From Paenarthrobacter nicotinovorans (GTDB lineage: Bacteria > Actinomycetota > Actinomycetes > Actinomycetales > Micrococcaceae), in the NCBI RefSeq assembly GCF_007670255.1, contig NZ_SZVS01000011.1, positions 108,165 through 172,164 on the forward strand: DNA of 64,000 nt, read 5' to 3'. The notes under the pieces were generated by a model. It was given only the letters and a program-made list of their open reading frames with translations, did not search any database and had not been told where the DNA came from. Position numbers and translations under genes: made by a program. The first letter of the stretch is position 1. Every line of letters starts with the position of its first letter. Below are positions 10,174-18,191 of the stretch, piece by piece.

Positions 10174-10280
10174 ATTAAGGAGGTCAGTATTTAGGTGTTC
10201 AGGAGCAATTCAGGGCACGCCTGATGACGGCTGACAACTCATGCGGCGTCCACTCCCCTGGTCAGGAGCGCTTTGCTCCG

Positions 10281-10649
10281 TCAGTGGTCGTCGCGGCGCC
10301 GTTCATCCCAGCGCTCTTCGAGGCTGCTCATGAATGTGCTCTTGGGCTTGGACTTCGCAGGTTTTCCCTTGCCGGCTTTTCCGAAAGCCGATCCTCGCAA
10401 CGTTGCGAAGTACACACCAGCACCCATGACAATGAAGCCGAGGACACCCACTGGAATCGCCTGCAGCGAAACGCCAACGAGCAGGAGAAGAATGCCGGCA
10501 ATCGCGCCAAGGACGCCAATGATGACGTGCCGGGTTGACCAGCTGCGGATGGGATCCGAGCCCATGGTGTTGGCAAACTTCGGATCGTCCTCGTGAAGTT
10601 GCTTTTCGAGTTGCTCAAGCAGCTTCTGTTCGTGCTCCGAGAGGGGCAT
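10281..10649 (-). CDS. DUF3040 family membrane protein
   Basis: A 122-residue protein with the DUF3040 pattern: an N-terminal acidic segment MPLSEHEQKLLEQLEKQL containing LHEDDPKFA, two adjacent membrane spans at about residues 41-62 and 65-84, and a basic Lys/Pro-rich cytoplasmic tail. Start is ATG 10649 behind the excellent site AAAGGAGG. DUF3040 proteins are widespread in actinobacteria, commonly near the dcw cluster; their function is not known to me. It is separated from mraZ by a terminator, so it is not part of that transcript. Confidence 0.88.
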   Translation of the reverse strand: MPLSEHEQKLLEQLEKQLHEDDPKFANTMGSDPIRSWSTRHVIIGVLGAIAGILLLLVGVSLQAIPVGVLGFIVMGAGVYFATLRGSAFGKAGKGKPAKSKPKSTFMSSLEERWDERRRDDH

Positions 10650-10900
10650 CGCGACCTCCTTTAGTCAGCCAGCGTCTGGACACAACGCCTTCTGTGCGTC
10701 TGCTTACCCCAACGATCGGACCAAGAATTTCGTTCCCAAAATACCCTCTTGGTTCAGCGGGCATCCCAGGGCCGACTGTTCAGGAAACAGTTTGTCCAGA
10801 CGATCTAAATCTCTGTAATAAATAGGATAGTTTGTCGCGGGCTGTTCTGAAAGACGCCCAGGACCATGCGGGACCAAGGTCACAGTGAGCGTCGCAGGGG

Positions 10901-12187
10901 TCAACGATCAGAGGCAGGCTTGCCCGGTTCCAGGAGCCGGGCAGGAAGCAGTGTCTTGGATCCAAACCGCTGTGAAACCCGGTCCAAGGCCTGCTCGGCC
11001 GCACGCCAGTTGTCATCCCGGCGGTCCAGGCTCAATTGCATCGACGTCTGGCCGGCCGGTTCCAGTTGCTCGGCCCTGACACCCACCAGGCGGACGCTCA
11101 TGGCACGGGTGCCAAGTGACTCCAGGAGTTGCACCGCCACCTGGTAGATCAGCTGGGCACTGTCGACGGGGGTGTGCAACGTCCGACTGCGCGAGACGGT
11201 GGAGAAATCGGCGTAGCGCAGTTTCAAGGCAACAGTCCGGGCAAGCATGCCGGAGCTCCGAAGCCGGCTGGCAGTGCGGTGGGACAACCGCAACAGCTCC
11301 CTGTGCAGCAAGGCATCATCGGCTGTGTCAACGGAAAAGGTCTCTTCCGCGCCAATGCTCTTCTCAAGCCGGGTGGGTGTTACAGGCCGGGGGTCGATAC
11401 CCATCGAAAGCCGGTGCACGTGTTCGCCACTTGCACCAAGGACCTTCTTTAGTGAGGACAAAGGAGTGGCAGCGACGTCGGCAACCGTTCGGATCCCCAT
11501 GCGCGCCAGGACCTCACCGGTCTTGCCGCCTACGCCCCACAGCGCACTGACGGGAAGGCTGTGAAGGTACGCAAGGGTATCGTCGGCGTCAATCTGCAGG
11601 ATGCCATCGGGTTTGCACCGGGTGGAGGCGATCTTGGCCACGAATTTGCTGCCGGCAATCCCGACCGAAGCGGTGATCCCCAACTCCGAGTGGACCCGTC
11701 GCCTGATCAGCTGGCCGATGTCCAACGGCGAACCCAACCGGCGGATAGCCCCACCGACATCCAGGAACGCTTCATCCACGCTGAGGGGCTCCACCAGGTC
11801 CGTGATGGAGGCGAAGATCTCCATGAGCTGCCCCGAGACCTCGTAGTACACGCTGTGCCGGGGATTGATGACTACGGCAGCGGGGCACCGCCGCATCGCA
11901 ATGGACATCGGCATGGCGGATTTTACCCCTGTGGCACGCGCTTCGTAGGAAGCGGACAGAACCACGGAACGCTCGGCGGGGAATCCCACAATCACTGGCT
12001 TGCCGCGCAACTCAGGCCTGCTCCGGAGTTCCACGGAAACAAAGAAGGCGTCCATGTCCACATGCAGGATGCTGGTTCGCCGCATTTCCCGCAGGGCATC
12101 TCCAGCACTGCGGGCTGGACTCTGGCCGGCGCTTGACTCGCTGCCGGGTGCTTCCTGCCTCACAACGGCAATACTATGCCCGGGCAC
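10901..12187 (-). CDS. dinB: DNA polymerase IV (Y-family)
   Basis: Error-prone translesion polymerase. The 428-residue frame begins with about 34 unconserved residues (start GTG 12187); homologous sequence begins at MRRTSILHVDMDAFFVSVE, so ATG 12085 is an alternative start. Y-family catalytic carboxylates are seen in DMDAFF and in the SVDEAFLDV motif. YEARATGVKSAMP and the helix-hairpin-helix stretch GVGGKTGEVLARMGI near residue 205 also fit. The C-terminus is the little-finger domain. I see no actinobacterial SOS box in the upstream 50 bases. It diverges from the lipoprotein gene at 12236. Confidence 0.93.
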   Translation of the reverse strand: MPGHSIAVVRQEAPGSESSAGQSPARSAGDALREMRRTSILHVDMDAFFVSVELRSRPELRGKPVIVGFPAERSVVLSASYEARATGVKSAMPMSIAMRRCPAAVVINPRHSVYYEVSGQLMEIFASITDLVEPLSVDEAFLDVGGAIRRLGSPLDIGQLIRRRVHSELGITASVGIAGSKFVAKIASTRCKPDGILQIDADDTLAYLHSLPVSALWGVGGKTGEVLARMGIRTVADVAATPLSSLKKVLGASGEHVHRLSMGIDPRPVTPTRLEKSIGAEETFSVDTADDALLHRELLRLSHRTASRLRSSGMLARTVALKLRYADFSTVSRSRTLHTPVDSAQLIYQVAVQLLESLGTRAMSVRLVGVRAEQLEPAGQTSMQLSLDRRDDNWRAAEQALDRVSQRFGSKTLLPARLLEPGKPASDR

Positions 12188-12235
12188 TGACTAAACTGGA
12201 GGCAATGTCCGGCTCAGCCCCAGGAAGGATACCCT

Positions 12236-12814
12236 GTGAAGCTCTTTGGAACTCCTCAGTCGCGAGGGTTTGCCCTGCTCGCAGTCAGTGTCGCAGTGGC
12301 GGCCTCCGCATGCACGCCATCACCCGGCAGTTCGGCCGCACCATCGCCCACCGGCACTTCCTCGTCCACCTCTGCGCCGTCACCGTCCGCCACTGCCTCC
12401 CAGGCCAGCAGCACCGCTTCTCCTGAGACGACCGGTTTCACGGAGTCCAGCACTCCCGACCCGAATGCCACGGCCACGGTCAACGCACTGGTTCCCGGAT
12501 TCCCCGAGCAGCTGATTCCCGTCATGCCCAAGACGTCGGTACGATCCAGCAGCTTCGACAAGAATGCCTCCCTCGCGACAGTGGCGCTTGTCGGAACAAT
12601 CAAAGCGCCTCCGCAGGGTGTGGTGGACTACTACAAGACCTCCCTGGAAGCCCAGGGCTTCAAGCTGGTCCCCGGGCCCGAAGCGGTGGGAAATGTCACG
12701 TCGTTGGACTTCATCCGCGGTGACGGGGAGACAGTGAACGTTTCCATCACGCAGAAGGAAGGCGTCTCAACCTTCACCATCGGCGCCAACGTGGCGGCCG
12801 GGTCCATCAAGTGA
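12236..12814 (+). CDS. Putative lipoprotein, function unknown
   Basis: 192 residues starting at GTG 12236 behind AGGAAGG. The N-terminus has a signal peptide ending in a lipobox-like VAASAC with Cys near residue 26, then a Ser/Thr/Pro/Ala-rich linker of about 45 residues typical of surface lipoproteins. The C-terminal domain (about residues 80-192, containing KAPPQGVVDYYKTSLEAQGF) has no family I recognise. The stop overlaps the GTG start of the polyprenyl synthase (GTGA), so the two are co-translated; a link to lipid or envelope metabolism is only suggested by that coupling. Confidence 0.82.
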   Translation: MKLFGTPQSRGFALLAVSVAVAASACTPSPGSSAAPSPTGTSSSTSAPSPSATASQASSTASPETTGFTESSTPDPNATATVNALVPGFPEQLIPVMPKTSVRSSSFDKNASLATVALVGTIKAPPQGVVDYYKTSLEAQGFKLVPGPEAVGNVTSLDFIRGDGETVNVSITQKEGVSTFTIGANVAAGSIK

Positions 12815-13905
12815 CGCCTGATTCTCTCGTGGCCTCCGAACAGGCCCGTTTCATCGATGGCGTCTCCGCCAGGCTCAACGGCTTCCTTGCGGAGCAGCGG
12901 GACGTCATGGCCACGGTTTCACCGGATGTCGCCCCCCTCATCGGCTCCATATCCACCCTGGTCACAGGGGGCAAACGGCTAAGGGCCCTGATGTGTTACT
13001 GGGGCTGGCGCGGCGCCGGTGGGCTCGCAGACGACGCCGACATCGTCACCGCTGGCTGCGCCCTGGAACTCTTCCAGGCAGCAGCCCTGATCCACGACGA
13101 CATCATCGACCGCTCCGATACCCGCCGGGGCGGCCCCAGCGTGCATAAGCGCTTCAGCCACCTCCATGAAAGCAATGGATGGGCCCTGGACAGCGAGCAC
13201 TTTGGCGACGCCGCCGCCATCTTGACCGGTGACCTCTGCCTCTCGTTCAGCGAAGAAGCGTTCACTGACATCGGATCCCGTGCAGCCTCGGGCAGCCCGG
13301 CCCGCCGGATCTTCAACGTGATGCGGGCTGAGGTCATGGCCGGTCAATACCTTGACATCCTTGAGGAGGTGGCTGGCCCGGTCCGTGACCACGCCGGCTC
13401 CGTGGACAGGGCCAGGTCCATCATTCGCTACAAGTCTGCCAAGTACTCCACAGAGCATCCGCTCGCCTTGGGCGGCGCTCTGGCCGGCGCTCCCAGCGAT
13501 CTGCTCAAGGCCTACTCGAGCTTTTCGCTGCCCCTCGGCGAGGCCTTCCAGATGCGAGACGACGTCCTGGGAGTCTTCGGCGACCCCGCAACAACCGGCA
13601 AGCCTGCCGGCGACGACCTGCGGGAAGGCAAACGCACAGTGCTCGTGGGTTTTGCCCTGAACCAGGCCACGGCATCGGAGGCCGCCCTTCTGGACCGCAT
13701 GCTGGGAAACCCTGATCTCGGAGCGGAGGACGTCGAGCGGATCCGTCACCTGATGGTCGAGTGCGGCGCCTTGGACGCCACCGAAGCCCTGATTGCGCAG
13801 CTGAGCACGGATGCCTTTGTAGCCCTGGAACGGCTGCCTTTGGATGAGGTTCCACTTTTGGCACTGGGACAGCTTGCTGAAGCGGCGGTCAGCCGCGCTG
13901 CCTGA
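12811..13905 (+). CDS. Polyprenyl (isoprenyl) diphosphate synthase
   Basis: Trans-isoprenyl diphosphate synthase of 364 residues that condenses isopentenyl diphosphate onto allylic primers. The first Asp-rich motif is LIHDDIIDRSDTRRG near residue 94. The second is QMRDDVLGVFGD near residue 248. GGKRLRALMCYW carries the family's IPP-binding Arg and Lys region. Chain length cannot be read safely; geranylgeranyl or longer products are plausible. Start is GTG 12811, overlapping the lipoprotein stop. A strong terminator follows at 13952. Confidence 0.93.
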   Translation: MTPDSLVASEQARFIDGVSARLNGFLAEQRDVMATVSPDVAPLIGSISTLVTGGKRLRALMCYWGWRGAGGLADDADIVTAGCALELFQAAALIHDDIIDRSDTRRGGPSVHKRFSHLHESNGWALDSEHFGDAAAILTGDLCLSFSEEAFTDIGSRAASGSPARRIFNVMRAEVMAGQYLDILEEVAGPVRDHAGSVDRARSIIRYKSAKYSTEHPLALGGALAGAPSDLLKAYSSFSLPLGEAFQMRDDVLGVFGDPATTGKPAGDDLREGKRTVLVGFALNQATASEAALLDRMLGNPDLGAEDVERIRHLMVECGALDATEALIAQLSTDAFVALERLPLDEVPLLALGQLAEAAVSRAA

Positions 13906-13951
13906 GACGGAAGCCGGCTTCTGCCGGGCGGTCCGGGCAAGGCAATGACAA

Positions 13952-13991
13952 GACGACGACGGCGGTTGGGGACCGCCGTCGTCGTCGTTTT
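13952..13991. terminator. Strong bidirectional intrinsic terminator
   Basis: A 15-base-pair perfect stem rich in GAC/GTC steps closes on a five-base loop and is followed by TTTT on the plus strand. It sits between the convergent polyprenyl synthase (+) and Rv2175c-like (-) genes, serving mainly the first. Confidence 0.85.
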
Positions 13992-14026
13992 ATGTCTTTG
14001 TTTTTTCCTGAACCACGCAGACGCAA

Positions 14027-14380
14027 TTACCAGGCCAGGGACTGGGCGCGGCGCCTGATCTCTGTTTTGCGGCCTTCACGCAGGGCGTCGATGGGGCGTC
14101 CGCGCAGGGATTCATCGGGAGTAAACAGCCAGATGATCAATTCTTCGTCGTTATAGCCGGCGTCGCTGAGCACCGCGATGGTGCCCTTAAGACTGTCGAC
14201 AACGTGCCCGTCTTGTATAAACAGGGCGGGGATGGAGCGGATATTCCGTTCCCCCTGCCTGATGGCGACAATCGCGCGCTCATCCAACAGTCCGTGGACT
14301 TTGGTGATGGAAACGTCCAGCAGCTCGGCAACATCCGGAAGCGGCAACCACTCGGAAACAAGGCTTTCTACATTACTCAC
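14027..14380 (-). CDS. Rv2175c-like winged-helix DNA-binding protein
   Basis: 117 residues from GTG 14380. The N-terminus shows a helix-turn-helix (LPLPDVAELLDVSITKVHG, about residues 12-30) and the whole length matches the Rv2175c family, which in Mycobacterium tuberculosis binds DNA and is a substrate of the neighbouring kinase PknL. Here too a Ser/Thr kinase (16054) and class II DAHP synthase (18192) lie close by, in the Rv2175c-pknL-aroG order, with a LysM/transglycosylase gene between. The regulated targets are unknown. Recognition is by recall of the family pattern. Confidence 0.85.
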   Translation of the reverse strand: MSNVESLVSEWLPLPDVAELLDVSITKVHGLLDERAIVAIRQGERNIRSIPALFIQDGHVVDSLKGTIAVLSDAGYNDEELIIWLFTPDESLRGRPIDALREGRKTEIRRRAQSLAW

Positions 14381-14495
14381 GGATCAAGGTTGCCACGCCG
14401 CCCCGCCCCGCGCCTAGCCGGGGATCCAACGGCCCGATCCGAACGCGCCCGAATCCCCCAATTCCGGCATCGATAAATGGATTCGGCAATCTTCC

Positions 14496-14606
14496 TTGAC
14501 TCGATTTGTTGTGTCGGGTCAATAAGTGTGAGAGATTCACACTGATCACACTTGCACCATTGATAACATCAGTAACATTGGCAACACTGACAACAGCGTT
14601 AACAAT
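14496..14606 (+). promoter_or_regulatory. Leader region of the LysM/transglycosylase gene: promoter, palindrome and 9-base repeats
   Basis: TTGACT (14496-14501) and CAATAA (14520-14525) form a weak candidate promoter with an 18-base spacer. It is followed by the perfect inverted repeat AGTGTGA-N5-TCACACT at 14525-14543 and a further direct TCACACT at 14546-14552. From 14562 to 14606 there are five consecutive 9-base units, each with AACA at positions 4-7. The ribosome site GAGGA precedes the ATG at 14638. The palindrome resembles a CRP-type site but has a 5-base, not 6-base, spacer. Confidence 0.5.
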
Positions 14607-14637
14607 CAACCCCGCTGTTTGAGATGAGGACTCTTTC

Positions 14638-15975
14638 ATGACGACGACCCGCTCGCCGAAACGAACCATGAGCATGCCCGTTATCGCGGCAACCACGGCT
14701 GCGCTTCCCGCCGTGGTTTTGTCGTCGCTCGCGCTGGCTCAACCGTCCGTCGCAGCGCCCGCACCCCAACCCCGCAAGCTTCCCGCCACCTTGGTTGCTG
14801 CCATGGAGGCGCAGGCTGCGGCAGCGGGTACCGTGATCCCCGCCCAGGCGGTTCCCGCTACCCTCCCAGCGGCACTCCGCCCCCTGGCACCTGCGGTGCC
14901 GGCCAGCTACACCGTGGTCCGCGGCGATACCATCAGTGCGATCGCCCGACGGTTCAATCTGGATACTTCCGCAGTACTCCAGCTGAACAACCTGACCCCC
15001 ACGACGCTCATCTATCCCGGGCAGAGCATCAAGCTCAGCGGCACGGCACCGGCGGCCCCCGCGCCCAGCGCCCCGGCGGCATCCGGCTCCACCAGCACCG
15101 CCACCGTGTACACCGTGGTCTCCGGAGATACGCTCGGTGGCATCGCGGCCAAGCACGGGGTTCCCTTGTCGAGCATTTTCAGCTGGAACAACCTCAACGG
15201 AAGCTCCATCATCTACCCCGGCCAAAAGATCAAGGTCAGCGGCGGATCAGCGCCGTCAGCACCTGCAACGCCTGCCCCGGCGCCAGCACCTGCGCCTGCT
15301 CCCCTGGCGAGCACGGGCTCCTATACCATCAAGGCCGGCGACACCCTCAGCTCCATCGCGTCGCGGTTGGGTGTCTCGCTGTCCGCACTCATGTCGGCCA
15401 ATAACGTGACCGCAAGCACGGTCATCTACCCGGGCCAGAAACTGACCATCCCGGGTAACAGCCTGCAGCCCGCAGGCGACACAAAACCCCTGGTTCCCAG
15501 CACTTTCCTTGGCTTCACCTATCCCCCGGCCGTTGTCAGCTCTGCCAACGAGAACAAGGCACTGCTCAACGCTTCCCCCGTACCGAGCCGCGCTGAAATG
15601 AAGACCATCGTGGCAGATACTGCACGGCGGATGGGGGTCAGCCCGTCACTGGCACTGGCCTTTGCCGAACAGGAATCCGGATTCGACCAGCGGGCCGTTT
15701 CCCCGGCCAACGCCATCGGTACCATGCAGGTCATTCCGTCATCGGGCCAGTGGGCCTCCGATCTGGTCGGGCGAAAGCTGAACCTGTTGGATCCCTACGA
15801 CAACGCCACGGCAGGCGTCGCGATCATCCGGGCACTGGTGGCCACGAGCAAGGATCTGGATACTGCCATTGCCGGCTACTACCAAGGCCAGTACTCGGTG
15901 AGCAAGTACGGCATGTACGAGGACACCAAGCGGTACGTCGAGTCCATCAAGGCACGTCAGCGCACGTTCGGCTAG
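14638..15975 (+). CDS. Secreted LysM-repeat lytic transglycosylase
   Basis: A 445-residue exported wall enzyme. A basic N-terminus and hydrophobic stretch end near PSVAAP (residue about 43), a probable signal peptide. Three LysM domains follow at about residues 98-142, 157-201 and 224-268 (each beginning YTVV/YTIK plus a GDT motif), joined by Pro/Ala linkers. The C-terminal domain from about residue 320 is an SLT-type transglycosylase with the catalytic-Glu motif LAFAEQESGF and AIGTMQVIPSSG. LysM anchors it to peptidoglycan, which it should cleave between MurNAc and GlcNAc. Start ATG 14638 has GAGGA upstream. Confidence 0.9.
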   Translation: MTTTRSPKRTMSMPVIAATTAALPAVVLSSLALAQPSVAAPAPQPRKLPATLVAAMEAQAAAAGTVIPAQAVPATLPAALRPLAPAVPASYTVVRGDTISAIARRFNLDTSAVLQLNNLTPTTLIYPGQSIKLSGTAPAAPAPSAPAASGSTSTATVYTVVSGDTLGGIAAKHGVPLSSIFSWNNLNGSSIIYPGQKIKVSGGSAPSAPATPAPAPAPAPAPLASTGSYTIKAGDTLSSIASRLGVSLSALMSANNVTASTVIYPGQKLTIPGNSLQPAGDTKPLVPSTFLGFTYPPAVVSSANENKALLNASPVPSRAEMKTIVADTARRMGVSPSLALAFAEQESGFDQRAVSPANAIGTMQVIPSSGQWASDLVGRKLNLLDPYDNATAGVAIIRALVATSKDLDTAIAGYYQGQYSVSKYGMYEDTKRYVESIKARQRTFG

Positions 15976-15991
15976 GCCTGTCCCGTACCTC

Positions 15992-16030
15992 GGAAGGGGC
16001 CCGCATCCCCAGGGGATTCGGGCCCCTTCC
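15992..16030 (+). terminator. Stem-loop between the transglycosylase and kinase genes
   Basis: GGAAGGGGCCCG (15992-16003) and CGGGCCCCTTCC (16019-16030) form a perfect 12-pair stem; the loop itself contains a small CCCC/GGGG hairpin. No clear T-run follows. It starts 17 bases after the transglycosylase stop and ends 24 bases before the kinase start, so it probably separates the two transcripts. Confidence 0.55.
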
Positions 16031-16053
16031 GCAGTCTCGATTAGGATCGTAGG

Positions 16054-18105
16054 GTGCAAGAACCAATGCAGGACCACCTCATCGGGACCACCGTGGACGG
16101 GCGCTACGTGGTCCGATCCCGCCTGGCAAAGGGCGGGATGTCCACCGTCTACCTGGCAACGGACAGGCGCCTGGAACGCGATGTGGCACTGAAGGTCCTG
16201 CACCCGCACCTTGCCAACGATCAAACGTTCCTGGAACGGCTCAGCCGCGAAGCAAAAGCCGCAGCGAGCCTCTCCCACCCCCATATTGTTGGCGTCCTCG
16301 ACCAGGGCGAGGACGGCCACATTGCCTACCTCGTCATGGAGTACGTGAAGGGACACACCCTCCGTGATGTCCTGAACAAACAAGGAGCCCTGCCTCCACG
16401 CCTGGCTCTGGCTCTCATTGATCCGGTGATCGAAGGCCTGGCCGCCGCCCACAACTCCGGGCTGATTCACCGCGACATCAAACCTGAGAACGTGCTTATC
16501 GCGGACGACGGCCGGATCAAGGTGGGCGACTTTGGCCTGGCCAGGGCAATCTCGGCAAACACCAGCACCGGCGCCCTGATAGGGACCGTGGCCTACCTGG
16601 CTCCCGAGCTCGTCCTTGGTCAGCCGGCCGATGCCCGCAGCGACATCTATTCGGCCGGAATCATGCTCTACGAAATGCTGACGGGCAAACAACCGTACAG
16701 CGGCGATTCCCCGATCCAGGTGGCGTACCAGCATGTGAACTCAGCTGTTGGCCATCCCTCGGAAGCCGTCCCAGGCCTTGCTGAAGACCTGGACGAACTC
16801 GTTCAGTGGTGCACCGCCGTCGATGCCGAAAAGCGGCCAGTTGATGGTTCCGCCTTGCTGACGGAACTGCGCCACATCCGCACGACGCTCAGCGACGAGC
16901 AACTTGACCACCGCCAGCAGCCGGCCGCCACGAGCCTTTCCCACGCATCCACGGCCGCCACCGTTGCCCAAAATCCTTTCAGCAATGCCACCGAGGCGAT
17001 AGCGACCACCGCTTCCCCCACGGAGTTCATTTCCCACCAGAGCAACCCGACCACCATCATGGCCGCCGGTGCTCCCTCCTTCCAGGCGCCTGCCGGCGCC
17101 GCAGGAGTGGACGGCCGTCCACCCGGCAAAAGGGACCTGAAGCGGATCGAACGGCAGCAGGCCAAGGACCGTGCCCGGGCGGCGGCAACTCCCGTGCGGC
17201 CGCTCAGGGAAGGCAACCCCCGCCGTCGTGGTCTCATCTGGACCGTGGTGATCGTTATTCTTGCGCTGTTGGCGGCCAGTGCGGGCTGGTTCTTCGGCAT
17301 GGGACCGGGCGCGCCGGGAACCGTCCCGGATGTCAAGAACAAGACGGTCGCCGAAGCCCAGCAGCTGCTCCGGACCGCGGGCTTCCAGTCTGAACCCCAG
17401 GACGTTTTCGACGACGACGTCCTCGCCGGGCTCGCCGTGGGCACCAAACCGGAATCGGGCGCCGAAGTCCGGAAGTTTCAGCCCATCACGCTTTTCGTGT
17501 CCAAGGGAGCCCAGCTGTTCCCCCTCCCGGACCTCACCGGCGGCACCCTCGATCAGGCCAAAACTGCACTGAATGGAGCACAAATGGCCCTCGGCAATGT
17601 CACCCAGGCGTTCGATGAGAAGGTTCCGGCGGGGGTCGTCATCGCCCAGGACCCCGCCAAAGGCAAGGAAGTCCGCCACGGAACACCCGTTGCCTTGGTG
17701 GTTTCCAAGGGGCCCCAGCCCATACCGGTCCCTGATGTGCGTGGGCTGGCGCAGGACGCGGCCGTCAAGGCCATCCAGGACGCCGGGCTGAAGGCTGTCA
17801 TCGCTCCCGAGACTGTCAACGACAAGAGCGTCCCGAAGGGATCGGTGGTCTCACAGGCCCCGGCCAACGGCACGCTCATCAAGGGTGAGACGGTGACGTT
17901 GACGGTCTCGAAGGGACCAAAGATGGTCAAGGTCCCAAGCTTCATAGGCAAGCAGGCAACGGAAGCCAAGAGAGAGCTTGAGAAGCTGGGGTTCAAGGTA
18001 GAGATCAACAATATCTTGGGAGGCTACTTCGGAAGCGTCCGGGCCCAGAGCCCCGCCAACACCGAAGCTCCGGAAGGCTCGGTAGTTACGCTCACCGTGG
18101 TGTAG
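16054..18105 (+). CDS. Membrane Ser/Thr protein kinase with four PASTA domains
   Basis: 683-residue PknB-type receptor kinase. The kinase domain has the Gly-rich loop LAKGGMSTVY, catalytic Lys47, H139-R-D141 and D159-F-G. A juxtamembrane region of about 120 Ala/Thr/Pro-rich residues leads to a membrane span at about residues 393-416. The extracytoplasmic part holds four PASTA repeats starting near residues 422, 490, 557 and 625, which in this family sense muropeptides or lipid II. Start is GTG 16054 (AGGA upstream); ATG 16066 is possible. Position next to Rv2175c-like and aroG matches mycobacterial PknL, but PknL as I know it lacks PASTA repeats. Confidence 0.93.
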   Translation: MQEPMQDHLIGTTVDGRYVVRSRLAKGGMSTVYLATDRRLERDVALKVLHPHLANDQTFLERLSREAKAAASLSHPHIVGVLDQGEDGHIAYLVMEYVKGHTLRDVLNKQGALPPRLALALIDPVIEGLAAAHNSGLIHRDIKPENVLIADDGRIKVGDFGLARAISANTSTGALIGTVAYLAPELVLGQPADARSDIYSAGIMLYEMLTGKQPYSGDSPIQVAYQHVNSAVGHPSEAVPGLAEDLDELVQWCTAVDAEKRPVDGSALLTELRHIRTTLSDEQLDHRQQPAATSLSHASTAATVAQNPFSNATEAIATTASPTEFISHQSNPTTIMAAGAPSFQAPAGAAGVDGRPPGKRDLKRIERQQAKDRARAAATPVRPLREGNPRRRGLIWTVVIVILALLAASAGWFFGMGPGAPGTVPDVKNKTVAEAQQLLRTAGFQSEPQDVFDDDVLAGLAVGTKPESGAEVRKFQPITLFVSKGAQLFPLPDLTGGTLDQAKTALNGAQMALGNVTQAFDEKVPAGVVIAQDPAKGKEVRHGTPVALVVSKGPQPIPVPDVRGLAQDAAVKAIQDAGLKAVIAPETVNDKSVPKGSVVSQAPANGTLIKGETVTLTVSKGPKMVKVPSFIGKQATEAKRELEKLGFKVEINNILGGYFGSVRAQSPANTEAPEGSVVTLTVV

Positions 18106-18135
18106 GTCAGCGAAACACGCAGCAACCATAAGGAC

Positions 18136-18159
18136 GCGGCCCGGGGAAACCCGGACCGC
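18136..18159. terminator. Terminator between convergent kinase and aroG genes
   Basis: GCGGCCCGGG and CCCGGACCGC enclose a GAAA loop, with one mismatch on the plus strand that becomes a G-U pair in minus-strand RNA. It lies in the 86-base gap and can serve both genes. T-runs are short on both sides. Confidence 0.6.
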
Positions 18160-18191
18160 GCCCTTCATGCTGTGTGTTCGGGGCGGAGCAC

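Larger units (their letters stand above)
9819..10280. promoter_or_regulatory. dcw control region with GTGGAG repeats (candidate MraZ operator)
   Basis: This 462-base gap has no credible gene. Hexamer GTGGAG occurs on the minus strand at 9884-9889, 9894-9899 (exactly 10 bases apart) and 9933-9938. It occurs on the plus strand at 9983-9988, 9993-9998 (again 10 apart), 10096-10101 and 10115-10120, with the near-copy GTGGTG at 10105-10110. Known MraZ boxes are short G-rich direct repeats with about 10-base period in front of mraZ. The minus-strand pair overlaps the candidate promoter. Binding by MraZ is inference. Confidence 0.65.

Noticed and set aside
10650..10900. Small gene or RNA in the A+T-richer gap between the DUF3040 gene and dinB
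   Set aside because: Two AGTTTGTC copies and an A+T-rich patch at about 10790-10835 are visible, but no frame with a ribosome site and no stable RNA fold stood out.
12140..12240. SOS box (LexA site) for dinB
   Set aside because: No TCGAAC-N4-GTTCGA-like sequence could be found near the start.
14525..14543. Canonical CRP site
   Set aside because: TGTGA and TCACA are present but with a 5-base spacer; the family consensus has 6, so it is listed only as a palindrome.
14381..14637. c-di-AMP (ydaO-type) riboswitch before the LysM/transglycosylase gene
   Set aside because: Such riboswitches often precede actinobacterial wall hydrolases, but the conserved GGA/CC-rich core is not visible here.
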